NCBI GenBank assembly: GCA_039621445.1
Contig: CP154956.1
Location: 83,944,474 to 84,008,473 of the forward strand
Direction of reading: 5' to 3'
Length of the DNA stretch: 64,000 nucleotides
DNA from: Euglena gracilis
Lineage: Eukaryota > Euglenida > Euglenophyceae > Euglenales
Each line of letters starts with the position of its first letter. Within the stretch, counting starts at the first letter, position 1. The notes under the pieces are model-generated. The model did not search any database and was not told where the DNA came from. It saw only the letters and a list, made by a program, of their open reading frames with translations. Position numbers and translations under genes: made by a program. Of this stretch, positions 32,301 to 40,248 are shown one piece after another.

Positions 32301-34061
32301 AGACAGAAGGCCGTGGACCAGAAGGTCGCCGACGTCCTCAACGACCTCCACAAGCGGCAAGCGGACCAGAAGAACCGGAGCAGGAAGGACCTCGAGGAGT
32401 TCGCCAAGGGAGACCTGGTCTGGTACCTCCGGCCTCCGAGGCGGCCGGGCCAGAAGCTCGAGAGCTACTGGCTTGGCCCAGCCCGGGTCACCGCGCGCCG
32501 TGGCGAGCACTCGTATGAGCTGGAGCTGGAGGAGGGCCGCCGCCAAGAGGCCCACCGCTGCCAGCTGAAGGCCTACCGCGATGACACGCGGTTGTGGGGC
32601 CCGCCCAAGATGTTTGCCTACCGGCAGGCCAGACCGCAGGAAGACGTGGACATCGAGGAGTGGACGGTGGAGGAGATCCGGCGGCACCGCCGACGAGACG
32701 ACGGCGACTGGGAGTTCGAGGTGAAGTGGGAGGGCCACCCGACTCTCACGTGGGAGCCGTTGAAGAATTTCTTCCATCGCTACTCTCACCAGATGATCGA
32801 GTACGCCAAGTCCAAGAAGCTCAAGGTGGACCTGCTGGACTACCTCCACCGCAACCCGGCTGAGGTGGCGGTCATCATCGCGGAGGTGAAGAAGCAGGAG
32901 CAGGAGGTCATCAACAACACCGAGTGGGAGGACCCACCCGAGGAGTGGGTCTGGCCCGACGAGGACATCAAGAAGGACGAGGAGGCAAGCAGCCAGGAAG
33001 GGGAGTCAGCGGACCCCCCAGTGGGCACAGCGGTGCCTGCAGCACAGCACGTCCCGACACGCGATCCACCGCCAGCGCTAGGTCAGGATCCACCGCGGAC
33101 CGTCGCCGCCGCTGCATCGCACCAGCCCGTCCCGCTGCACTTCGTGCACCACCCGTCCGACCGTCCCTCCGTCTCTGCGTTTCCCCAGCTGTCGCAGGAG
33201 GCTGATCCCCAGATCCCCTCTGCTGCGGTATCAACCTTGGTGTGTCCATCGACAGGAGCTGAGTGTGCGCAGCCCGTGTCTGCGTTCGCTCATTTGCTGC
33301 CGCACGCTGCCCCCCAGGCGGCTGTGGCTGCCTCCCAGGCTGCTGTGGCCGCCCCCCAGGCGACGGTGGTGGCTGCCAACCAGGCTGCTGTGGCTGCCCC
33401 CCAGGCGGCTGTGGCTGCCTCTGCGATGTTCACCCATTCTCCGTATGTGCCCATTCCGAACCATTTCCCGGCTGCGGGCGGGGACGCGGTACCCCCTCCG
33501 CCTGCGGCCTTCCCGGTGTGTACGGGCCGGCACCCCCCCATGCCGCCGGCCTGTGCCACGCCGTCCCCGTTCCTCTCACGCCATTTCCTGCCAGCGCACC
33601 CCCATACCCAGTGCGCCCCGTTCATCCCCTGTCCCGATGGAGCCTTCGCCACCCATGGCTCCTTCCCGTTGCACCTCCAGGACCCGTCCTCGGCCTCAAG
33701 GCGGCGCGAGGGCACCACCGCCGGTGTCTGCGTCCTCAATCCCCCCAACGCAGGCCTGGTGAGTCCCGGCCCTTTCCGGCCCCAACCCGGAGGCCACCCA
33801 TTTTCCCCTACCCACGGCTACCCATGCCAGCCCACCGCCCCGGGGGTGGTTGGAAAAGCCTGGCGTCAAACCGTACTGGGTAGCGGGGGTTGTATTTGTG
33901 GGGCTGCTGCTGCTGCTACCGTTCCTTGCCTGCCGATTCGCCAGAGTGCCTGCTGCGCAGTGGACCGAGACGCTTGCGGAGGCTGGGTACATGGAGACTA
34001 CACCGTCGGAGGCGAGCCAACGGATGGCAGCGGATGTCTCTGCCCCTGTCCTTCACACTGA
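29306..34061 (+). CDS. pol: element E RT - RNase H - integrase - chromodomain polyprotein
   Basis: Frame open from 28911; conserved sequence begins about 29306. RT: WRMVCDYAVTN, STIDLRDAFHQV (motif A), catalytic YFDDIIVS (29799-29820). RNase H: VLRTDASDYAIGAVLEQ, RDKETYAVVAALDKWAGF, VLTDHRSLESW. Integrase: zinc finger QHSVSGH...CPVC (31565-31695), catalytic acids in AIDLFVMPE, ITSDRGAHF and NGRAESL, then a GPARV-type C-terminal domain. The chromodomain (EFEVKWEGHPTLTWEPLKNF, about 32655-32820) places it with Ty3/gypsy chromoviruses. The C-terminal 400 residues are Pro/Ala-rich with AAPQAAVAA repeats. All catalytic residues are present. Confidence 0.92.
33305..33430 (+). repeat. Ala/Gln tandem repeat within element E pol
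   Basis: Imperfect 24-30-base units (CAGGCGGCTGTGGCTGCC) encode QAAVAAS/P repeats in the polyprotein tail, about five copies. Confidence 0.8.
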
Positions 34062-35856
34062 CACTGATACTGTGGAGGCAGGAGGAGGCTGGCGCCCAAG
34101 GCCGGAAGCCAGAGGCGGGCGGCAGCCAGGGGCAGAGCAGACCCCCCCCAGCCGGCCAAGGGAAGACAACGGCCGGGAGAGAGAGGGGGGGCGGAGGCCA
34201 CACAGACAAGCCAGCGGCCCAAGGGGGCCACCAGCCAGCCAACCCCCCCCCGGCCAGCGAGGGGAGGCAGACAGCCAGGGCAGCCAGGCACCCCCCCCCC
34301 AGGGGGAACCGAAGCCACCCCCCCCCCAGGGGGAACCGAAGCCAGCCAGGCCCCCCCAGGGGGAACCGAAGCCACCCCCCCCCCAGGGGGAACCGAAGCC
34401 AGCCAGGCCCCCCCAGGGGGAGCCGAAGCCACCCCCCCCCCAGGGGGAACCGAAGCCAGCCAGGCCCCCCCAGGGGGAACCGAAGCCACCCCCCCCCCAG
34501 GGGGAACCGAAGCCAGCCAGGCCCCCCAGGGAGAACCGAAGCCACCCCCCCCCCAGGGGGAACCGAAGCCAGCCAGGCCCCCCCAGGGGGAACCGAAGCC
34601 ACCCCCCCCCCCAGGGGGAAACGAAGCCAGCCAGGCCCCCCCAGGGGGAACCGAAGCCAGCCCCCCCCCCCCAGGGGGCACCGAACAGCCAAAGCCCCCC
34701 CAGGGGGCACCAGCAAGACGAGAGGCCCCAGAGGGCCACCGAGCCAGGGCCCCCCAGAGGGCCACCGAGAGGCCCCAGAGGGCCACCGAGAGGCCCCAGA
34801 GGACCACCGGCCAAGACCCCCCCAGGAGGCCCCAGAGGGCCACCAAGCCAGGCCCCCCCCCAGGACCCCCCAAGGGGCCGCCGAGCCAAGCCCCCCCCCC
34901 CAGGGGGGCCGAGAGGGCCACAGGGCGCGGTCCCCCCCCCAAGGGGGCCCCAGAGGTCCACCGTGCCAGGACCCCCCCCCCCCAGGGGGCCCCAGAGACC
35001 ACCGAGCCCGGGCCCCCCCCCGGGGCCCAGAGGCCACAAACCCAAGACCGCCCCCCCGCCGGGGGCCCAGAGGCCACCAACCAAGGCCGCCCCCCCCCCC
35101 AGGGGGCCCGGAGAGCACGACCAAAGACCCCCCACACCAAGGCAGAAGACCCCAGGGGGACCCCCCGCCCAAAAAAAAAAAAGCGCCCCCCCCCCAGGGG
35201 CGCCCAAAAAAAAAAGCGCCCCCCCCCAGGGGCAACAAAAAAAAAAAGCGACCCCCCCCCAGGGGCGCCCACACCCACCGGAGCCCCAGAGCGCCAAACG
35301 AGAACCGAAGAGGGCGCAAGGAGCACCCCCCCCCCAAAGCGCCACAAGAGAACCGAGCAGGCGCAAGGGAGAGAAAGGCACGCCCCCCCCCCCAGCCAGC
35401 CAGGCCAGGCAGGGGGCAAAGGAGGCGAGCCGAAGAGACCCCCCAGGCACCAGAAAGACCCAAGAGAGCCCAAGGGACCGCCCCCCCCCCCAACCAGCCG
35501 GGGAGCGCACAGCCCCCCCGAAAGGCTCAACGCTCCGGGCTCTGCCCCCAGCCTGCAGGGCGGCACGGCGCGGCTGCCAAGCCACCCAGCAGGACAGCGG
35601 CCCCCGCCCAGAGCCCGGAGGAGTTCCACCCCCTCCCAAGGCGCCCACAGGAGCCTGCGGCCGGCCTGCCAGCAGACTACCCGGGGACCAACGCCAGCCC
35701 CCGACCAGGCTCCTGTGGCGCGCGAGGCCACACACGAGGGCGCCCCCGGGCACCAAACGCCAAAGGCCAAGGCCGAGGCCAAGGCCACACCCCTGCCCTC
35801 CTTATACCCGAACCGCCCCGACGTTTGTTTGTACAATTCGTTCACTTCGCCGATGA
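33850..35856 (+). CDS. element E 3' ORF: membrane segment plus proline-rich repeats
   Basis: Frame 1 (pol tail is frame 3), overlapping the end of pol and running almost to the purine tract. Near its start is a strong hydrophobic segment (VAGVVFVGLLLLLPFLACRF, about 33877-33936), then a hydrophilic Pro/Gly/Arg/Gln-rich chain of over 550 residues built on PPQGEPKP units. The first ATG in frame is at 33991, after the hydrophobic segment, so use of that segment would need splicing or a frame change; GTGAGT at 33759 is a good donor. The position matches where envelope-like ORFs sit in some Ty3 elements, but no envelope homology is seen. The low-complexity DNA keeps several frames open, so coding status is tentative. 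Confidence 0.4.
   Translation: MEKPGVKPYWVAGVVFVGLLLLLPFLACRFARVPAAQWTETLAEAGYMETTPSEASQRMAADVSAPVLHTDTDTVEAGGGWRPRPEARGGRQPGAEQTPPSRPREDNGREREGGRRPHRQASGPRGPPASQPPPGQRGEADSQGSQAPPPQGEPKPPPPQGEPKPARPPQGEPKPPPPQGEPKPARPPQGEPKPPPPQGEPKPARPPQGEPKPPPPQGEPKPARPPRENRSHPPPRGNRSQPGPPRGNRSHPPPQGETKPARPPQGEPKPAPPPQGAPNSQSPPRGHQQDERPQRATEPGPPRGPPRGPRGPPRGPRGPPAKTPPGGPRGPPSQAPPQDPPRGRRAKPPPPGGPRGPQGAVPPPRGPQRSTVPGPPPPRGPQRPPSPGPPPGPRGHKPKTAPPPGAQRPPTKAAPPPRGPGEHDQRPPTPRQKTPGGPPAQKKKSAPPPGAPKKKSAPPQGQQKKKATPPQGRPHPPEPQSAKREPKRAQGAPPPQSATREPSRRKGEKGTPPPPASQARQGAKEASRRDPPGTRKTQESPRDRPPPQPAGERTAPPKGSTLRALPPACRAARRGCQATQQDSGPRPEPGGVPPPPKAPTGACGRPASRLPGDQRQPPTRLLWRARPHTRAPPGTKRQRPRPRPRPHPCPPYTRTAPTFVCTIRSLRR
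34285..34680 (+). repeat. about 54-bp tandem repeats, C-run rich
   Basis: About seven units alternate CCCCCCCAGGGGGAACCGAA and GCCAGCCAGGCCCCCC. Variable C-run lengths (6 to 10) shift the reading frame between units, a sign of slippage. Related but degenerate repeats continue to about 35480. Confidence 0.88.
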
Positions 35857-35920
35857 GGTGCGCATCGCCCCCCGCTCCCGCCTCCGAGGTTAGCCGAAGG
35901 CAGGCGAGGCCGGGCGCCTC

Positions 35921-35934
35921 GGTAGGAAGGGGAG
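35921..35934 (+). promoter_or_regulatory. element E polypurine tract
   Basis: GGTAGGAAGGGGAG lies directly before the 3' LTR, the expected plus-strand primer site. Confidence 0.75.
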
Positions 35935-36532
35935 TGTGGGCGGCGGGAGGCGGCCTGGCGCCTGCGCACTGGAATTAGCGAACCTTCTGCCCCATTCCGC
36001 TACTTTTTTTACCTGTGTACTTTTCCCCCCCAGGTTCTCTCTTCCGAATGTTTCATTCAAAGAATTGTGCATGCCGAAGGAAGGAATTTCAAAAATTGAA
36101 TCTGAATTCAAGGAAACAATTGTCCAAGGAGTTCAAAAGTCAATCCGGAAGGTCAATCAAAAGACAAAACTTCAAATTCAGAAAAAGAAAGAGCAAGCGG
36201 CGCTGGGAACCAAGGTGAAGGTGTTCTTCCGCCCCCCCCCGCTACCCTTTTTTAAATTCAATCCAGGCTTTTCCTTCCCCCCCCCTACTGCTTCAGAGGC
36301 ACCCCCAAGGAGTTGGCCAAAAATACCGTTCCCCCCCCCCAATTTTTGAATTATTTGGCTGCCGGAACCCAGGTTCTGGCTGAATTCAGGGACCGAAAGA
36401 CACAAAAAAAAGGGAATTTTTGGGGCTCGTGTGCCTATTTTTTACCGGAGCGCCGGGTGACTGTTTTCCCCCACTCGGCCTGCCGGGGAGCCCATTCCGC
36501 GCACGGTCACCAAACCGACAAGAGGGGAAAAT
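35935..36532 (+). repeat. element E 3' LTR
   Basis: Matches 22683-23281 except for four transitions and C/T-run length differences. It ends at GGGGAAAAT, followed by the TTTGG flank. Confidence 0.88.
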
Positions 36533-36537
36533 TTTGG

Positions 36538-36585
36538 CACATGCCAGACCAGGGAATTGCGGCGGAGGGGACACTCAGACCGACA
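36538..36585 (+). repeat. element D 3' LTR, remaining part
   Basis: CACATGCCAGACCAGGG to CCGACA; continues the LTR cut at 22682. The AACT flank follows. Confidence 0.78.
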
Positions 36586-37669
36586 AACTGTTTTACTATT
36601 TGTCTGAAACCGAAGTGCAACTCCTGCCGGAGAGAAAGCGCAGGAGCATTCCGGGGGCTGTGATGGAGTCCAGCAACGTTTTATTCACTTCAACAGATTT
36701 GCAGGTTGACAGAACGGTCCAGAACATCAATGGAGCAGGTGAAGCTCCCCTTACTCCAAAGCACTCCAAGTCGTATTTTCCCATCCGCACAGGTTGGAGA
36801 CATTGGAGAAGAAAATGTGGAAAGGGCAGTCTGCCCCTCAACAGGAGCTATGGCAGCTCATACCCATCCCCATGGCGGGGGAAGAGCCTGGGCAAAGGTA
36901 AAATATATGGAATCAAAGGTCGTGGACGTGGAGGAACACCCATCTGGCCAGCCAGTCTCCAGGCAAGAACAATGGCCCATGGTGGGTCCCAAAAATCAGC
37001 AGTCTTCTTATCCAAAATGTCCCCTACAGCACATGATTCAGTGCCGGGAAAAACAGTGGGGGGACACCCCCATGCCCCAAAGACTTTTGAAAAGTCTATC
37101 CTGGTGGAAAAAACATGGAAACCCTTTTCTCTGTCAAATTCTGCAAGAAGGCATTCTATCAGATTTCCGATTACCCCTAAACCTGTCAAAAAACACAAGA
37201 TCCTATGGGAAAGAAGAAATTGGTTTGGCAAACAAGGTTTTGAGGGATTACGAGTCCTCAGGTGCAGTCAGAAAGCTACCTCCAGGAGCTGTGTCCAAGC
37301 ACTTGGTGCCTTGGTTCATCATTTCAAAAATGGAAAAAGACACCATCAAACATCGTTTGATCACAAATTGCAAGGAATAAAACACATTTTTTACAGCCCC
37401 CCCCCATTCGAAATGACCACCCTGTCAGGGATCTTCCCCTACCTGCAGCAGGGTTGGTGGGGGGGAAGTTGGATCTCAAGGATGCATACTTCCATCTTCC
37501 CCTTCACCCATTCCTTCAGAAATATTTACATCTCCATGTGGGAGAAACGGTGTGAGAATTTCAGTCCGCCAGTTTTGGAATCACCAAATTAACGTTGCTG
37601 TTCATGCAATTTATGAAGCCCCTGGAAAAACTGTGGCACACAAGTGGCGTCCTAGCCTTTGTATATCAG
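36586..37669 (+). pseudogene. DIRS-C gag end, pre-RT and RT N-part (inverted segment)
   Basis: Starts FYYLSETEVQLLPERKR, continuing gag from 21301. A GGAGCTATGGCAGCTCAT word matches the DIRS-A gag repeat. Pre-RT (PMPQRLLKSLSWWKKHG) and RT (LVPWFIISKMEKDTIKHRL) follow in a frame that ends at 37380. Later RT pieces (MKPLEKLWHTSGVLAFVYQ) are in other frames. It stops at 37669, one codon before the YLDD box, where element F is inserted; YLDD resumes at 54269. Confidence 0.72.
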
Positions 37670-37973
37670 TGTACGTCTGATTCCCAATTCCCCTTTCCCA
37701 ATTCCCAAAAGCCTTCGCTTTCGCCTTTGCGCACCTACTTGGGAACTGAAAATCAGAGTAACAGAAAATCCCTTTTCCCACTTCCCAAGAAGCAAAGCAC
37801 AGAGCAATGCAGGGAGGACGGACTGGATAACCAAGTCCGGTCCGGAGAAAAGGAAAGACAAAACAGAATACCACCTGTGGAGAGAGAAGGGGCACCCATT
37901 AGGAAATCCTAAGAGGATCTGCTTCCATCCTAACTTCCTCAACGGAAGGGGACAGAAGCATACGCCTGGTACA
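37670..37973 (-). repeat. element F 3' LTR
   Basis: 304 bases, TGTACG...GGTACA on the plus strand. Two transversions separate it from 53962-54265 (at 37738 T versus G and 37914 G versus T, positions approximate). Confidence 0.9.
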
Positions 37974-37986
37974 CATCCCCCTCCCA
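37974..37986 (-). promoter_or_regulatory. element F polypurine tract
   Basis: The minus strand reads TGGGAGGGGGATG immediately before the 3' LTR. Confidence 0.7.
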
Positions 37987-38907
37987 GGGCTCTGCCCGAT
38001 TTCCCCTTTGGACCAGGCATTCTGGCCACAGGGATTTCGGACACAGACCTGGTCTGTGGGAGGTGCACCCTGGCGCATCCACAGGGGCCATTTTCCGTCG
38101 CACAGGGGTCCACTCAAAGGGGGGGGCGGAAAGGAGGGGACCCAAAAAGCCCAAAACGCGCAAAATGGTTTCACCTATTCTGCGGTGGCTTATGGGTATA
38201 TAGTATATTATAGCCCACTTGGGAATGGGGCTGGCAGGTTTCCTTGCCAAGCAAACCCATCCACCCAGTTTGGGTGTGCCCAAGGCACTTGGGGTTGGGT
38301 CCATGGGCATTCCAGGAAAACCCATGGGGAGGGTGTGGAAGGAGGGGGCCTCTGACCAGTCAAACCTGGGCAGGGCGCATGGCCAGTCAAACCTGACCAC
38401 GCAAAAGGAAATCCCACTCTACAAAACCAACTGCCGGCGACAGCATTTGCCCCGGGGGGAAAGTAGAGAGGAGTGGGGGGTTGGCTTAGGCCAGAAAAGT
38501 TGTGCTGTCTGGCAGCCTTAAGGCCTCAAACGGCCGAAAAGAAAAGAAAAGGAAAGGAAAAGAGGCCGTCGGCCATGTGCGCTGCGTGTCGCACGCCCGC
38601 GAGAGGGGAGAGGGGAGAGGGGTGTGCGTGCATGCGCACGGAATCCTGCACATGGCAGCATCCTGGTGGGAACTTACTAGCGGCGAATACCGCAAAGGGT
38701 CTTCGAAGGGGTTGTTCGGGCGAATACCCAAACAGGGTGTCAGGCGAATACCTGACGAGGGTGCTGAAAGACGCCGCATTGGCGCTCACAGACACCTCAC
38801 CTGCCTTTATCGGCTGGACGTTCGCGCACCTCACGCCAGTAGTCATGTTGGGGGTCCCCTAATGGGTCCTCAACCAACTCCAGTTGGCGTGGGGAACGCG
38901 GCGGAGC
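37987..38907. other. element F 3' non-coding region
   Basis: About 0.9 kb between ORF4 and the purine tract. It contains a GAAAAG-rich purine stretch (38530-38570), a GAGAGGGGAGAGGGG repeat (38602-38622) and three copies of GGCGAATAC (38682, 38720, 38750). No ORF of note. Confidence 0.5.
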
Positions 38908-40248
38908 TTATTCACTCCGAATGGTGTTGAGCTCCGGATCGTTGACATCAAAGGAAGGGGTCTCCCAGTCCTTGATCCAATTATCCGGCAGCTTCTCCCT
39001 GGTACGTTCAGCATGATGCTGAAGATACCGTTGGAGTTGCTCCCAGAAAATTCTAGGCAGCATCACCGGCCAGATGATGTAATTCATCCGGGGGTGATTC
39101 GCAGGCACCTGCGGGGGCATCCCCGGGGTCTGCTTGAAGTTGATGTCATACATCCACCTCGCTGTCCGAGCTCTTGCGGTATGGGGCCGTAATACAGCCG
39201 CCAACCAGCCTCTGAAGTCCACCAAATCGTGTTCTTCAGGAGGCCACAGTGGCAAGGCGTATCCGCCATGCTGACGCTTGGAGAACAGGGGGTAAACCTG
39301 TGTCTCCCAGTCGCCATCAGTCCAGAGGTAAGGCATTCTTACCTTGGCATGTTCCTCGACGGCGAGGCGCATTGCCCCAGCGTCGATCTGGAACTCACGG
39401 GCCATTCCCGTGTGGCGGTAGCTTTCTACCTTTCGGAAGTCGGAGTGCTTCAGGCGGCCTTCCACCTGCTTGTACTCCTTCTTCCACTTCTCCAGTGTCT
39501 CCCAGTAGTGGGGGACAATGGTGGTGACTGCTCCGTCAGCAGTCTGCACGAACTTTGCTCCTATACAGTTGATGCACAAGGCAGGGATATCCCTGTCGTG
39601 AGCATTCTCACTGTAGGAGTAGTTCAAGCTGTGCTTCCAGGCGTTCAGGCACTCGCCACATACGAGCGCCACACAGTTCGGCACATATGCCCTGTGATGG
39701 AACCACGAGGATTGCACCTGCCGCTTGCACACATGCACAAGCGGTTGGTTGTGCCGCACATGGTGGCACACGGTGCACGTCCAGGCAAAGGACGTGCCGT
39801 GCTGGAAATCCAACACGCAGTCCTCGCCAAAGTACTGTGCTAGTACTCTGGGTGAGCGCCTATTCCAGAATGTCCAGGTATGTTCCGGGACATAGTGGAA
39901 AGGTTCTCCTCGGACGAAGAGGGGCTGAATCCATCGATTCAGTGACCCTTTCTGGTGCCTAATAGCAGCCAGTTTGTTCGTCCTCTCTTCCACGATGCCT
40001 AGTCTGGTCAGGATATCCTGAGTCCAGAGCCGGGCATCCGCAGATACAGGAGGTGAAGCAGGTTCATCCTGCTCCTCATCCGTCGATCCGGCGGAAGACT
40101 GGGCCTGTCGACCACGAGCCTTACCTTTCGGTTTTGCTCTGTCCGTACCCGGACGATGCAACGGCCGAATAGTCGTGCATTGTCGTAGGGCCTTTTGGCT
40201 GTCCGCCAGTCTGACCTCCAGCGCCACCTTTCGGTGGTGGTTTTCCAT
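38908..40248 (-). CDS. element F ORF4, Cys-rich unknown protein
   Basis: Frame open from 40491; the first plausible ATG is at about 40248 (MENHHRK). It overlaps the 3' end of ORF3 by about 130-370 bases and lies one base forward (+1) of it, so it could be made by frameshift or by its own start. The core has paired cysteines suited to metal binding: CTVCHHVRH, VHVCKRQ, CVALVCGECLNAW, CINCIGAKF. The C-terminal half is Trp/Pro/His-rich (YIIWPVMLPRIFWEQLQRYL). I recognise no family. The usual envelope position is occupied by this and ORF3, but there is no signal peptide or clear membrane anchor. Confidence 0.6.
   Translation of the reverse strand: MENHHRKVALEVRLADSQKALRQCTTIRPLHRPGTDRAKPKGKARGRQAQSSAGSTDEEQDEPASPPVSADARLWTQDILTRLGIVEERTNKLAAIRHQKGSLNRWIQPLFVRGEPFHYVPEHTWTFWNRRSPRVLAQYFGEDCVLDFQHGTSFAWTCTVCHHVRHNQPLVHVCKRQVQSSWFHHRAYVPNCVALVCGECLNAWKHSLNYSYSENAHDRDIPALCINCIGAKFVQTADGAVTTIVPHYWETLEKWKKEYKQVEGRLKHSDFRKVESYRHTGMAREFQIDAGAMRLAVEEHAKVRMPYLWTDGDWETQVYPLFSKRQHGGYALPLWPPEEHDLVDFRGWLAAVLRPHTARARTARWMYDINFKQTPGMPPQVPANHPRMNYIIWPVMLPRIFWEQLQRYLQHHAERTREKLPDNWIKDWETPSFDVNDPELNTIRSE

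Larger units (their letters stand above)
22683..36532 (+). mobile_element. element E, Ty3/gypsy-type LTR retrotransposon with a C5 DNA methyltransferase
   Basis: 13.85 kb. 598-599-base LTRs (22683-23281; 35935-36532) differ by four substitutions plus homopolymer length changes. A primer-binding site matching an initiator-Met-type tRNA end follows the 5' LTR; a purine tract precedes the 3' LTR. Flanks are ATTGG and TTTGG, a probable 5-bp target duplication with one change, confirmed by the empty site in D's other LTR. Gene order: gag, cytosine methyltransferase, protease, RT, RNase H, integrase, chromodomain, membrane/proline-repeat ORF. RT, RNase H and integrase catalytic residues are intact, so the copy looks recent. 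Confidence 0.92.
21302..36585 (+). mobile_element. element D, small non-autonomous LTR retrotransposon
   Basis: LTRs of 239 bases start TGTGACAG and end CCGACA. The 3' copy is split by element E (22492-22682 plus 36538-36585). Flanking AACT is duplicated (21298-21301 and 36586-36589). The purine tract GAGGAGGGGAG abuts the 3' LTR at 22491. The interior is 951 bases and has no gag or pol, as in TRIM-type elements. No clear primer-binding site follows the 5' LTR. Confidence 0.75.

Noticed and set aside
33916-35845. Three minus-strand ORFs of 525-667 codons, Gly/Trp/Leu-rich
   Set aside because: They mirror the C-run proline repeats of element E; low-complexity GC DNA leaves all frames open and no domain is present.
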